Source: a candidate division Zixibacteria bacterium SM23_81 (GTDB lineage: Bacteria > SM23-81). Taken from it: a stretch of DNA of 64,000 bases. The position numbers and the translations under genes were made by a program. Positions 30,944 through 39,398 of the stretch are shown here, one piece after another. Below the pieces are notes generated by a model that did not search any database, was not told the DNA's origin, and saw nothing but the letters and a program-made list of their open reading frames with translations. Location: NCBI GenBank assembly GCA_001304015.1, contig LJUY01000002.1, positions 68,299 through 132,298 of the forward strand. Direction: 5' to 3'. Within the stretch, counting starts at the first letter, position 1. Each line of letters begins with the position of its first letter.

Positions 30944-31660
30944 GTGAGAAGTTTTTTTCCAATCCTCGCCGCTACTGCTCTGCTAGCCGTCACAACGGCG
31001 GAGGCGTATGTGATCAACGGCCTGCTCGACGATTGGGGCGTGCAGCCTCATATTCAATGGATCCCGTCCTCAAATTCTGTCAACTGGATCGAGGAGGACA
31101 ACTGGGGCAGCGGACATCCGAACTTTCCCAGCGGCGGCGAAATTTATGACGCTGAGGCCCTATACTACGACTTCATGGGCGGTATGGCCTATGTGGCCTT
31201 GGTCACCTCTTTCCCCAGCAACGGTTACATGTATTCCTATCCTGGTGATATCGGCATCGACCTTGATCGGAATGGGAGTTACGAATACGGCCTCAAGACC
31301 ACGGGGCACCTCCAAGGGGGATTCTTCGCCAATCCCACATGGACCAACGCCAGCACTTACCCATCCTCAGGTCCCGCTCGAATTATCGGCGGCACCATGC
31401 TAGACGTGCAACCTCTGGTCTACTTTGAGACAGAGATTATAGAAAATGGTTTTCCCACCTACATCATCGAGGGGAGATTCGACTGGTCCGCATTGGGGAA
31501 TCCCAGCCAACCATTCAACCTGCACTGGACCCAAAGCTGCGGCAACGACGTGCTGAATTTGACCGTCACTCCGGTGCCCGAGCCCGGGAGTCTTTTCTTG
31601 CTAGGCACAGGTTATGCAGCCCTATGTGGGCTTTCATGGAGGAGGAGGAAGAAGAAGTGA
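30944..31660 (+). CDS. PEP-CTERM sorted surface protein
   Basis: 238 residues from a GTG with AAAGGAGG 11 bases upstream. A signal peptide (about 1-21, cut near AEA-Y) leads a domain with many Trp, Gly and Asn residues that I do not recognise. The C-terminus is a PEP-CTERM tripartite signal: VPEPGSL, a hydrophobic stretch and the basic RRRKKK end. Such proteins are cut and sorted by exosortase, usually in strains making extracellular polysaccharide or flocs. No exosortase gene is in the window. A sigma-54 promoter sits upstream. The GIDLDRNG segment may bind calcium, but this is a guess. Confidence 0.85.
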   Translation: MRSFFPILAATALLAVTTAEAYVINGLLDDWGVQPHIQWIPSSNSVNWIEEDNWGSGHPNFPSGGEIYDAEALYYDFMGGMAYVALVTSFPSNGYMYSYPGDIGIDLDRNGSYEYGLKTTGHLQGGFFANPTWTNASTYPSSGPARIIGGTMLDVQPLVYFETEIIENGFPTYIIEGRFDWSALGNPSQPFNLHWTQSCGNDVLNLTVTPVPEPGSLFLLGTGYAALCGLSWRRRKKK

Positions 31661-32004
31661 CCTCTTACCGGACAAAAGAAGGATGAGCAGAAGGTGGAGG
31701 AATACTTCTGGGTGATGTGATTTCCATGGGGAGTGTGCAAATTGGTTCACTTTTTGTGCCCGAAAATGCGACATTCGGGGAAGGAGTTCACATCCGGAGG
31801 TTTACTCCCGGTAGAGGAAATTCTCGATCTCTTATACTGTCCTGGAGGAAAAGGGAAAATTCCTGAAGGGCACCTCTGGCCCAGCGTAAGGGCCATGGTA
31901 AAAAACGAGAACAGGTGTGTGCTTCTGCGAATGTGATGCGCTTCATGTGACCAATCTGTCAGGGCGGCTTAGCGACCGATTATGATGAACGGAGGCGATT
32001 TCTC
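31661..32004 (+). other. Intergenic stretch without a clear gene
   Basis: A 67-codon open frame (31733-31936, GTG start) lies here, but the nearest purine-rich site touches the start codon and no family is recognised. I see no strong terminator after the PEP-CTERM gene. The last part supplies the GGAGG site for the next gene. Confidence 0.4.
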
Positions 32005-32409
32005 TTGCGAAAACGAGATCTAGATCTCATCCAGCACAACTTGTTGAAGATGCGCAGGAGGTTGATGGAAAATCTTCAGCGCATAAAAGAAGATAACCTG
32101 CAGGCTCCTCCCCGAGTGGCCACTGGTGACTCAGGGACATCTCAGTCCCATATGGCCGATCTGGCATCAGATCATTTTGATCGGGAGAATTCCCTTCAAC
32201 TCTATCTCTACGAGCGAAGGTTGCTCCATGCCATCGACGAGGCTTTGCACCGTATCAAAGAGGGCACCTACGGCATATGCGCTGTATGCTCCAGCCCTAT
32301 CAATCTTCGTAGGCTCATGGCCGTGCCCAATACAAAGCTGTGTATCCGCTGCCAAGAGGAGAAGGAAAGAAACGGAGTCATCTCCAAAGCTCTGAAGTCC
32401 AGGGGCTAA
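32005..32409 (+). CDS. DksA/TraR-family C4 zinc-finger protein
   Basis: 134 residues, starting at a TTG with GGAGG 11 bases upstream. An N-terminal coiled coil (about 1-35) is followed by the DksA/TraR zinc finger, CAVC near residue 92 and CIRC 21 residues later (KLCIRCQEEKER). DksA-type proteins enter the RNA polymerase secondary channel and modulate transcription with ppGpp; others in the family (YteA/YocK type) have less clear roles. The coiled-coil tip lacks an obvious DxxDxA, so it may not be a true DksA. It is convergent with the NUDIX gene. Confidence 0.85.
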   Translation: MRKRDLDLIQHNLLKMRRRLMENLQRIKEDNLQAPPRVATGDSGTSQSHMADLASDHFDRENSLQLYLYERRLLHAIDEALHRIKEGTYGICAVCSSPINLRRLMAVPNTKLCIRCQEEKERNGVISKALKSRG

Positions 32410-32429
32410 CAGATGCTGAAGGGAAGAGC

Positions 32430-32888
32430 CTAACGGTCCCATCTGCCCGTTCGATAATCCTCCAGAATGGCGGCATGGTCGAAGGCCAGTGCCTCGGGCA
32501 GGCTATTCAGGGGAAATACTTGAGCTCGCTGAGCATCGTCACCCGCCAGGGGTTTGCCTCTGGCTGTAGCTATATAAACGGTGGTCACGGTATGTTGGCG
32601 CGGGTCCCGGTGGGGATCTGAGTAAGTATGCAGCTGACGCTTAAGCTGAACCGCTAGACCCGTCTCCTCTCGAGCTTCCCGAACGGCCGCCTCCTCCAAA
32701 CTTTCACCGTATTCCACGTAACCCCCCGGAAGTGCCCATCCGTACGGGGGGTTTTTCCGTTTGATCAGGGCAATGCCCTGGCCTTCTACTTCGATGATAA
32801 CATCGACGGTGAGGAAGGGATTTCGATACTTCTTGACCTCTGCTGAGAGGACCACGGAAAAATCCTCTTCTCCGGAAGAGCCCTGCAA
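32430..32888 (-). CDS. NUDIX hydrolase
   Basis: 152 residues with a complete Nudix box, [20 protein letters not shown] followed by ETGL, so the Gx5Ex7REUxEExGU pattern is intact. The sequence before it ([17 protein letters not shown], then GWALPGG) resembles the ADP-ribose/8-oxo-dGTP type. The start is uncertain: the TTG at 32888 gives the full frame; a GTG about 11 codons downstream has a better GAGG site. It lies 1 bp from the Mth938-like gene, so both are probably on one transcript. Substrate unknown. Confidence 0.9.
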   Translation of the reverse strand: MQGSSGEEDFSVVLSAEVKKYRNPFLTVDVIIEVEGQGIALIKRKNPPYGWALPGGYVEYGESLEEAAVREAREETGLAVQLKRQLHTYSDPHRDPRQHTVTTVYIATARGKPLAGDDAQRAQVFPLNSLPEALAFDHAAILEDYRTGRWDR

Positions 32889-32889
32889 C

Positions 32890-33240
32890 TCAACAGGTCA
32901 GATGCAGGGCCGCAACTGTTCTCTTCGAAGGACTTAGCCGATTGTACGTGTGACAAGCCCTCTGGGTTCTCTCCACCACCAGTTGGATGCCCAGATGACG
33001 AATCAGCCGGCGGGTCTCTTCTGTCACCACCATCATGCCGGACCCACCGGTGCCCACCACTAAAATCTCAGGATTCCGGTCTAAAATGGATTTGACATCA
33101 TGGGGGCTAAGGGAGTGGCCCTGCATCCTCCACCAGTCTGGCTCGACGCCCTGGGCATGTATGATCACGTCCGAGCTGTAGGAACGCCCATCGATGACGA
33201 TGTACCCGAACCGATATTCCTCGATCTTGGGGCTGAACAT
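32890..33240 (-). CDS. Mth938-like domain protein (DUF498/NDUFAF3 family)
   Basis: 116 residues matching the Mth938-like fold: [20 protein letters not shown], then [28 protein letters not shown] and a C-terminal [15 protein letters not shown] block. The eukaryotic homologue NDUFAF3 helps assemble respiratory complex I; bacterial members have no settled role. It follows the EF-Tu-domain-2-like gene by about 30 bp and precedes NUDIX by 1 bp. The length is normal. Confidence 0.88.
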   Translation of the reverse strand: MFSPKIEEYRFGYIVIDGRSYSSDVIIHAQGVEPDWWRMQGHSLSPHDVKSILDRNPEILVVGTGGSGMMVVTEETRRLIRHLGIQLVVERTQRACHTYNRLSPSKRTVAALHLTC

Positions 33241-33272
33241 GTGGGGCCTCTGGAAGGCGGCCAGAGCCGGGG

Positions 33273-33527
33273 CTATTCCACCACCTTATAGATTTTGTCG
33301 TGGGCGCGGCAACGTTCCTTGACCTTGATGCCCACGGAATCGCCAGGTTTGGCCTCCTCAATGAATGCATGCTCAATCTGCATGGAATCCACAGTCTGCT
33401 GAAAATCGCTGGTGTGGCCCTTGATATGAATGGTATCGCCCACAACCAGTTGACCGGTTATCTCGATGCCGGCAACCCCGATCTTGGCGAAGTAATCCAC
33501 CACTCTTCCCACTTCCTGTTCCTCCAT
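33273..33527 (-). CDS. Small elongation-factor-like protein (EF-Tu domain 2 fold)
   Basis: 84 residues that look like a free-standing EF-Tu/IF2 domain 2 beta barrel: EVGRVVDYFAKIGVAGIEI, LVVGDTIHIKGHTSDFQQTV, then PGDSVGIKVKERCRAHDKIY. There is no GTPase domain. Such proteins are annotated as translation elongation factor-like and occur in many anaerobic bacteria and archaea; their role is unknown. The ATG has AAGGAGG-type sequence upstream (AGGAGGTGAAACC). It lies 13 bp after the UPF0173 gene. Confidence 0.85.
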   Translation of the reverse strand: MEEQEVGRVVDYFAKIGVAGIEITGQLVVGDTIHIKGHTSDFQQTVDSMQIEHAFIEEAKPGDSVGIKVKERCRAHDKIYKVVE

Positions 33528-33540
33528 GGTTTCACCTCCT

Positions 33541-34143
33541 TCATAGGATCTTTACGGGAACCTGGCATAGCTCCTGAAATTTTTCGGCATCCCTCCGGGA
33601 ACCAACGATGGTCCCAAAGTGCATGGGGATGGCGAAGCGAGGGCCGATGGCGTTGGCAGCTTGCGCTGCCTCCTCGGCCGTCATGGTGTAGGTTCCACCC
33701 ACGGGTAGAAGTGCGATATCGGCTTTGATATGGTCCATTTCGGGAATGAAATCAGAGTCGCCGGCGTGGTAAATGCGCTGCCCCTCTATGGTAACGATGA
33801 ATCCAATCCAGCCATTGGCTTGAGGGTGGAAGTCCTTGTTCAGATTGTAAGCGGGAACTGCCTCCACCTCCACCTCATCCACGGTCATACGCTGGCCTGG
33901 CGCGATGACCCGTACATCTCCAGAGAGCTTTTGGGCACAGTCTGCGGTGGTGATGATCACCGTCTTTTCACCTTGGATTTTGGATACGTCCTCGGGTACA
34001 CAGTGATCGTAATGATCGTGAGTGATGAGGATGATATCGGCCTTTTCCTCACTGCCCCGAAGTTTCCAGGGATCGATGTAGATCACCTTGTCGCTTTTGA
34101 TCTGAATTGAGGCATGCCCCAACCATTTGATCTTGTCGATCAT
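33541..34143 (-). CDS. UPF0173 metal-dependent hydrolase (metallo-beta-lactamase fold)
   Basis: 200 residues from the ATG at 34143, which has a strong AAGGAGG site; a longer frame reaching 34218 overlaps suhB and is unlikely. The metal-binding THDHYDH motif, the HAGDSDF segment and the C-terminal IPMHFGT histidine place it in the UPF0173 branch of the metallo-beta-lactamase family. No signal peptide, so cytoplasmic. Substrate unknown. Thirteen bp separate it from the suhB stop. Confidence 0.93.
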   Translation of the reverse strand: MIDKIKWLGHASIQIKSDKVIYIDPWKLRGSEEKADIILITHDHYDHCVPEDVSKIQGEKTVIITTADCAQKLSGDVRVIAPGQRMTVDEVEVEAVPAYNLNKDFHPQANGWIGFIVTIEGQRIYHAGDSDFIPEMDHIKADIALLPVGGTYTMTAEEAAQAANAIGPRFAIPMHFGTIVGSRRDAEKFQELCQVPVKIL

Positions 34144-34156
34144 GCAGCTCACCTCC

Positions 34157-34936
34157 TTAACGGAAACGAGATGTATCTGTGCACAACACCTCCACCATTT
34201 GGCCGTGTATCCTTCCATTTGAAGCTAAAATCTCCCTGGCGTCTATCCCAAAAGGACCGCCACAGAAATTAGTGACCACACCCCCCGCCTCAGCCACCAT
34301 CAAAGCTCCGGCAGCCATGTCCCAGGGAGCCAGTTTCATTTCCCAAAATCCGTCAAATCGCCCAGCGGCCACGTAACAAAGGTCCAGCGCCGCGGAACCG
34401 GCCCGTCTTATGGCCTGGGCACGAACGGCCAAACGGGCAAAATTATCCAGGTTGTTATCCCGGCTTCGACGGATATCATAAGGAAAGCCCGTCGCCAGCA
34501 GGCTATCGGTGAGATCTTCCGTTCCAGACACAGTCAACTCCTCTCCATTCACAGTGGCCCCATGCCCCTTGCGAGAGACGAAAATTTCGTCGAGAACCGG
34601 GTTATAGATGACGCCTAGGGCAATCTCCCCCTCATCTTCCACCGCAATGGAGACACAAAAACATGGATATCCATGGGCATAATTGGTGGTTCCATCCAGG
34701 GGATCTACAATCCAGCGCACATGGCCCTCTCCTCCCCGGCTGGTTCCCTCTTCCGTGAGGATCAGGTGGTCCGGGTAAACATCCCGGATGGCCTTCACGA
34801 TGGCTAGCTCGGAGCGGCGATCGACATCGGTCACCAGGTCAATCTCCCCCTTGTGCTGGACCCTTTGACGAGGTCCGAAGCGCTCCATGAGAAGCTGGCC
34901 GGCCATCTTGGCCGTCTCCTGTGCCAGCTGTAACAT
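34157..34936 (-). CDS. suhB: Inositol monophosphatase family protein
   Basis: 259 residues from the ATG at 34936 (GAGGGG just ahead; a TTG at 34945 overlaps it). Metal sites of the family are seen: ILTEEGTS, DPLDGTTNYAHG and WDMAAGALMVAEAGG. It should remove phosphate from inositol-1-phosphate or related sugar/nucleotide phosphates; in proteobacteria SuhB also works in rRNA antitermination. It lies between the DUF763 gene (13 bp upstream) and the UPF0173 hydrolase. Physiological substrate uncertain. Confidence 0.93.
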   Translation of the reverse strand: MLQLAQETAKMAGQLLMERFGPRQRVQHKGEIDLVTDVDRRSELAIVKAIRDVYPDHLILTEEGTSRGGEGHVRWIVDPLDGTTNYAHGYPCFCVSIAVEDEGEIALGVIYNPVLDEIFVSRKGHGATVNGEELTVSGTEDLTDSLLATGFPYDIRRSRDNNLDNFARLAVRAQAIRRAGSAALDLCYVAAGRFDGFWEMKLAPWDMAAGALMVAEAGGVVTNFCGGPFGIDAREILASNGRIHGQMVEVLCTDTSRFR

Positions 34937-34948
34937 GCCCCTCAAAGA

Positions 34949-36022
34949 TCACACCTTCCCCATGCGGTTCAAGCGGCCCATGGCCTCTGCCCTCTCCCGC
35001 CGCCCGACCCTGGCCTTTTCCACGGCCCGCCGCAGAATTTGAATGCTCTCATCATAGCCGTGGCGATTTACAGGAAAGGGGTGGCCGTCCTTTCCCCCGT
35101 GTGCGAAGGCGAATCGAGCCGGGTCTCGAAAGCTGGGCTTCACCCCGTGGATCAGCTCGGAAATCAAACTCAGGGCTCGGATGGTTTTTGGCCCTACCCC
35201 CTTGAGGCTCAACAGGGTCTCGAAATTCTCCGGCTGGCGCTGATAGGTGGTTAAAAATCCATTTTTCAGGCGGTGGGGATGAATATCCTGTAAAACAATA
35301 TGGTGACGTCTGGGCAGACACAGACGCTGCAATTTCCTCATATCGGCCACCAAACAGTCTGGCCGTTGTGCCGCCAAAGATGTGATGGTGGCTCGGGCTT
35401 GCTCGCTTTCCCGGGCGACCAAGTTCAAGGGTTTTGCGACGGCCTGAGCGCAGACGGCTGCGTGAGGCTCGTGAACGAAATCCTCCATTTGGGAGCTCAG
35501 CCAGTGATATCGGCGTGCGAAACCGGTTCTCGGATTCAGCCCCTGCTGAACCACCGCCCATGATCCCGCTCTGTCAAAGAAGAAACAATGGTGATAAATC
35601 TGATGGCCATCCTGAAGGGCACTGCTATCGACTTTGGCCGCCATTCGGCTGGCATAAACCAGGTCTTCTCCATCTACAGAGATCGCCTCGGCTCCCAGGC
35701 GTATTTCCTGTGGGGTTCGCTGGGACACACGTCCTTTGCCCCCGGTCACCCACAAGCCCAGCTCTTTTTCTAAACCCCTTAGACCCACCTTTAGAGCTCC
35801 ACAAACGGTGGTGGTCACGCCGCTGGAGTGCCAATCGAAACCCAGAACGCATCCCAGGGATTGGAACCAGAAGGGATCGGAGAGCCGATTCAGCATCTGT
35901 TCAGACCCCCATTGATCCACCATGAAGATGGTAATTTCCCGGGCCAGCTGGCACATCCTGGTGAACAGCCAGCGGGGGACTTTTCCTCGGTGAAGAGGCA
36001 GATCGGCAATTCCAGTTCTCAT
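34949..36022 (-). CDS. DUF763 protein with helix-hairpin-helix
   Basis: 357 residues from the ATG at 36022 (GAGGGG upstream), beginning MRTGIADLPLHRGKVPRWL, the hallmark DUF763 start. Blocks VTTTVCGALKVGLRG and RRHHIVLQDIHPHRL are family features. Toward the C-terminus FETLLSLKGVGPKTIRALSLI is a helix-hairpin-helix that suggests DNA binding. The function of DUF763 is not established; it is common in archaea and thermophilic bacteria. Its neighbours nth-like and holA fit a nucleic-acid role, which is inference only. Confidence 0.9.
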   Translation of the reverse strand: MRTGIADLPLHRGKVPRWLFTRMCQLAREITIFMVDQWGSEQMLNRLSDPFWFQSLGCVLGFDWHSSGVTTTVCGALKVGLRGLEKELGLWVTGGKGRVSQRTPQEIRLGAEAISVDGEDLVYASRMAAKVDSSALQDGHQIYHHCFFFDRAGSWAVVQQGLNPRTGFARRYHWLSSQMEDFVHEPHAAVCAQAVAKPLNLVARESEQARATITSLAAQRPDCLVADMRKLQRLCLPRRHHIVLQDIHPHRLKNGFLTTYQRQPENFETLLSLKGVGPKTIRALSLISELIHGVKPSFRDPARFAFAHGGKDGHPFPVNRHGYDESIQILRRAVEKARVGRRERAEAMGRLNRMGKV

Positions 36023-36110
36023 GGACCCCTCGTCCCATAAAGAATTTCTCTCTTCAACTCTGTATAATACACCTAAAAAGACGTCTGTCAAGGGGAAAGT
36101 GGTACGGCGA

Positions 36111-36968
36111 TTACAGAAGGATGCAACAGACGCCCCCCACCATCATGGCCCCTCCCAACAGGCGAACTTTCACGTGGCTTTCCCCGAAGAAGAAATATCC
36201 CAGCAAGATGCTGAAGACCATACCAGCTCTTTTGATGGCAATGACGTAACTGGCTAGGGTCAGCCTGAAAGCCAACATCTGGAAGACGATCATCACGGCT
36301 CCCAGGAAGGCGAATGTCAGAAGTGCAGGAGCCTCTTTGATGACCTGCTGCTTCCATTGGTCCGCCTTGAGCCAAAGCACCGGGAAATAGAACAGCGGAA
36401 AAAGGACGTGAAAAACCGCCAGAAAAAAGAATGGGGAGGAGTTCAGAACAGCCACCTTGTCGGCAGCTGCCGAGATACCCCACAACAGGGCGACCAGGAT
36501 CATCAACAAGCTACCCCGCTCCCTGGCGATGTTCCGCAAAGGCGCCCAGAGGCCTTCCTTGAGCTTATCTAAATTCAGGAAATAAGCACCAATAACGATG
36601 AGACCAATGCCAACTATTCCAAGAGCGTCGGGCACCTCACCCAGGGCCACATACCCAGTGAGTATGAGAAAAAGCGGTGTGAAGGCCAGAAAGGGAAAGG
36701 CCAAGGACAGGGGTGACAGTTTGATGGCCCGCACGTAAAGGGTAACGGCCAGGAGGTTGACGCCCAACGTAACCGCCAGGGCTGGCCAAAATGAGGCCCG
36801 CACTTGAGGCAGACCATCGATTCCCAAGGCTAAAAGCAGAAAGGGAATGGCAAAGGCGAACATAGCCCAGGTGACTATATAGGGATGAATTCGGCCCAAA
36901 ATCCGCTTGCCATGGGCGCCCTGCAGGGCGAAGAAAAAGGAACACAGCAGGGCGAATAGAATCCACAT
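36111..36968 (-). CDS. EamA-family (DMT) transporter
   Basis: About 285 residues with ten predicted membrane helices in two five-helix EamA repeats. The second repeat contains FLGAVMIVFQMLAFRL and the closing LLGYFFFGESHVKVRLLGGAMMVGG. The start at 36968 has GAGG 7 bases upstream; the ATG at 36974 is too close to that site. Drug/metabolite transporters of this type export or import small metabolites across the inner membrane, and the substrate cannot be told. Spacing to neighbours (about 50-90 bp) leaves its operon membership open. Confidence 0.88.
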   Translation of the reverse strand: MWILFALLCSFFFALQGAHGKRILGRIHPYIVTWAMFAFAIPFLLLALGIDGLPQVRASFWPALAVTLGVNLLAVTLYVRAIKLSPLSLAFPFLAFTPLFLILTGYVALGEVPDALGIVGIGLIVIGAYFLNLDKLKEGLWAPLRNIARERGSLLMILVALLWGISAAADKVAVLNSSPFFFLAVFHVLFPLFYFPVLWLKADQWKQQVIKEAPALLTFAFLGAVMIVFQMLAFRLTLASYVIAIKRAGMVFSILLGYFFFGESHVKVRLLGGAMMVGGVCCILL

Positions 36969-37022
36969 GGTCATGCCTCAGGCATCTGGGAGTACACAGA
37001 GGGCGCTATCCCCACGAAACCT

Positions 37023-37763
37023 TTACCGGGTGGCATCTTCCCTTTGGTCATGTGGAGCTAGGAGGATCGGATAGGCTGGGCACAGCCGGCGAAGAGAACA
37101 CCCTTTACAGGAGGGATTTCTCGCTTTGCAGGTGGTCCGCCCGTGTTGGATGAGGTTGAGGTGAAATGAATATACCAAGTTTGCTGGAACGACAGCCTGC
37201 AGTAAGTGGTGGGCCCGGCTGGCGTTTGCTTCCTGGGGAAGCAATCCCAGCCGTTTGCTGACCCGCAAAACGTGGGTGTCCACGGGCATCACCGGTCTGC
37301 CCAATGAGAAGAGCAGCACACAAGCGATGGTCTTCTCCCCCACGCCCGTGAATTGCGCCAGGAAATCCCTGATGCGCCACGTAGGCCAGCCAGATAAAAA
37401 GGATAGATCACAGTCCGCATACTGGTGACAGATCTGAACCAGGATCTCTTTGATCCGACGAGCCTTGATCTGGGCTAGTCCCCCAGAGCGAATTGCTTTA
37501 GCCACATCCTGGACTGAGGCGTTGTGGACCTGGAGCCAGGTGGGAAAGCGCTCCCTCAGATTCTGAAAAGCCCGAAGGGAGTTGGAGTCCGTGGTATTCT
37601 GGGACAGGATTGTTTTGATGAGCTGAGAGAGAGGATCAACTTTTCGTTCCCAGCGCTTGGGCCCATATACCTCCTCTAGAAGATCGGCAATTCTTCTGAT
37701 CTTTGGGACCTTCCTCTGGCGGGATATCACACGTGGAGAGAACTTCACCTCATATCTAGACAT
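37023..37763 (-). CDS. Endonuclease III-like DNA glycosylase
   Basis: 246 residues of the HhH-GPD superfamily. The hairpin LAQFTGVGEKTIACVLLFSL carries the catalytic lysine position and VDTHVLRVSKRLGL the conserved aspartate, so it should be active. A 4Fe-4S loop at the C-terminus has the spacing C-x6-C-x2-C-x5-C (CKARNPSCKGCSLRRLC). It would remove oxidised pyrimidines or mismatched bases. The N-terminal 30 residues are basic and unusual for Nth. It overlaps holA by 8 bp, so they are coupled. Confidence 0.9.
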   Translation of the reverse strand: MSRYEVKFSPRVISRQRKVPKIRRIADLLEEVYGPKRWERKVDPLSQLIKTILSQNTTDSNSLRAFQNLRERFPTWLQVHNASVQDVAKAIRSGGLAQIKARRIKEILVQICHQYADCDLSFLSGWPTWRIRDFLAQFTGVGEKTIACVLLFSLGRPVMPVDTHVLRVSKRLGLLPQEANASRAHHLLQAVVPANLVYSFHLNLIQHGRTTCKARNPSCKGCSLRRLCPAYPILLAPHDQREDATR

Positions 37764-38775
37764 CTTCCCAATCTCCCATGGGACGGCACAGATGATAAAC
37801 CAGCAAGGTCATGGCCATCCTGGGCTCCTGGCTGCCCGTTTTCAGCTTGAGCTCCGTCTCATATATTTGGGCGAAGGCTTTCTCCAGATCATCTTCGTCC
37901 AAGTTTGCCGATTGTTGGATGATATCATTTACATGCTTCTTCGGGATGTGCAGGCCGACGGCGATCTGATGGGCGGATTTTCCCTTCCGGGAAATCTGCC
38001 CAACCCTAGCCAGCTTAACGAAATGCTGGCGAATGGCCCACACGATATGAGAGCGTGGGGCACCAGCCTCCTGCAGTTGGCTCAACAGGGTCATCGCCTC
38101 CGGCAAATCTCCCCTTCCAACGGCATCGCACAACTTAAAAACGGTTTGGGACCGCAGCTTCCCCACCACAGCTGCCACATCCCGTGCCTCAATAGTGGGT
38201 TTCTCCTCTACGTAGATGGCCAGCTTCTGGATCTCGTTGTCCAGGGCGATGAGGCTCTCTCCGATGCTGTCGCACAGGATCTGGACTGCCTCTGGCACGA
38301 TAGACTTTCCGTATCGCTGGATGCGCCGCTGCACCCAATCGAACAGCAATTTATCATTTAAGGGATAAAAGTTCACATGGCAGGCCAGGGAAGCGAGATT
38401 TTTGTAAAACCCCCTGCTGGCATCCACATCAGGGGCCGTTAAGATGAGACAGGTATGGTCAAAGGGAGTGCTCAAGTGTTGCAGAATTTTCCTTTTGTCT
38501 GTGGCTTCCAGGTTGTTGACGTCACGAACCACCACCACCCTACGCTCCGCCATCATGGGCAGAGCGGAGATTCGGTCGATGATCTGGACCCAGTCGGTCT
38601 CATCACCGTAAAGGATGTCCAAATTGAAGTCCCTCAGATCCGGTGGAACCGCCTTCTGGATGAGGGACTGAACGGCCTCCTCCTTGAGCAACTCCTCGCG
38701 GCCATAAAAAAAATAGACCGGAACGAGATCACCTCGGTTGATGTCGTTGACCAGGTTCTTGTACGTGCATTTCAT
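37756..38775 (-). CDS. holA: DNA polymerase III delta subunit
   Basis: 339 residues from the ATG at 38775 (GGAGG 5 bases upstream; the first ATG at 38799 has only a weak site). The typical HolA opening VPVYFFYGREELLKEEAV, the middle RISALPMMAERRVVVVRDV and the C-terminal helical domain (HIVWAIRQHFVKLARV) are present. HolA opens the beta clamp within the clamp loader. It is followed by the nth-like gene with an 8-bp overlap. An extended -10 promoter lies about 105 bases upstream. Confidence 0.93.
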   Translation of the reverse strand: MKCTYKNLVNDINRGDLVPVYFFYGREELLKEEAVQSLIQKAVPPDLRDFNLDILYGDETDWVQIIDRISALPMMAERRVVVVRDVNNLEATDKRKILQHLSTPFDHTCLILTAPDVDASRGFYKNLASLACHVNFYPLNDKLLFDWVQRRIQRYGKSIVPEAVQILCDSIGESLIALDNEIQKLAIYVEEKPTIEARDVAAVVGKLRSQTVFKLCDAVGRGDLPEAMTLLSQLQEAGAPRSHIVWAIRQHFVKLARVGQISRKGKSAHQIAVGLHIPKKHVNDIIQQSANLDEDDLEKAFAQIYETELKLKTGSQEPRMAMTLLVYHLCRPMGDWEDV

Positions 38776-38876
38776 CCGTCCCTCCAGCGGATACTCCATC
38801 TTTGATTATTCCACGTCCCCAAGATGCACATCGCCACTTTGGTGATGGAACACTAAGAGGAACCACGAGGAGGCTA

Positions 38877-38885
38877 ATTATAACA
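38877..38885 (-). promoter_or_regulatory. Extended -10 promoter of holA
   Basis: Minus strand TGTTATAAT: a perfect TATAAT (38882-38877) preceded by the TGn extension. No good -35 box is seen at 17 bases, as expected for extended -10 promoters. Confidence 0.6.
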
Positions 38886-38952
38886 AGTCTTTTTCAGATA
38901 AGCACTATTGGCATAAGACGCTTCATTGGTGTGTGCTGGACTCACAAACCGT

Positions 38953-39054
38953 TTATCCCTCCATATCCCCTCGATAAACTCGATAGGTAGGATAGGTGAA
39001 ATCGATGTCGGATTCCTGATCAAAGGCGTTCAAGAGTCTTCGCACACCTTTTCT
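38953..39054 (-). pseudogene. C-terminal remnant of an MscS-type channel
   Basis: A 33-codon open stretch without a start, ending in TAA, reads RLLNAFDQESDIDFTYPTYR and then VYRG. MscS-family channels often end with a very similar AFxxEPDIDFxYPTxRxY sequence. The rest of the gene is missing; the P-II-like remnant lies directly upstream in the same frame. It is probably what is left of a deleted channel gene. The match is short, so the call is tentative. Confidence 0.45.
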
Positions 39055-39398
39055 TCACACCTTGTTCAATCCTTCAACGAAATTAAGAGATATGGCGAAG
39101 AGAATCCCCTTACCGGATTCGTTCAGATCTCCTCAGATGGACTGAATTACCTCGATGGCCTTTTTTAATGTCTCCTCCCTTTCAATAACCGCAAAGAGAG
39201 TTTTATTGGTGGGTTGTTTTTCAGCCAGCGCCCTTCAATAATTTTTATGACCGTGACATCCGCCTTGCTCTCCAGCAAGATTCTGCCCATTCCAATACTA
39301 TCCTAAACCGTTGTGCCGGTCACCCCAATTTTGATCAGCCTCTCCAGAATCGTGGAAAGGTGCTCGGTATGCTCTAGTACATCAACTAGCAGAAACAT
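39055..39398 (-). pseudogene. Broken P-II-like regulator gene
   Basis: The ATG at 39398 opens MFLLVDVLEHTEHLSTILER, then an in-frame TAG stops it at 39305-39303 after 31 codons. The same frame continues DSIGMGRILLES, then a frameshift near 39230 is needed to reach NKTLFAVIEREETLKKAIEV, then a TGA, then GDLNESGKGILFAISLNFVE and the final stop. These blocks in this order match P-II-like proteins (DSxGMGRIL; DLxExGxGIxF). At least two stops and one shift make it a pseudogene unless the assembly is faulty. Confidence 0.72.

Noticed and set aside
31733-31936. Plus-strand 67-codon frame with four cysteines
   Set aside because: Its purine-rich site touches the GTG and the cysteine spacing fits no known motif.
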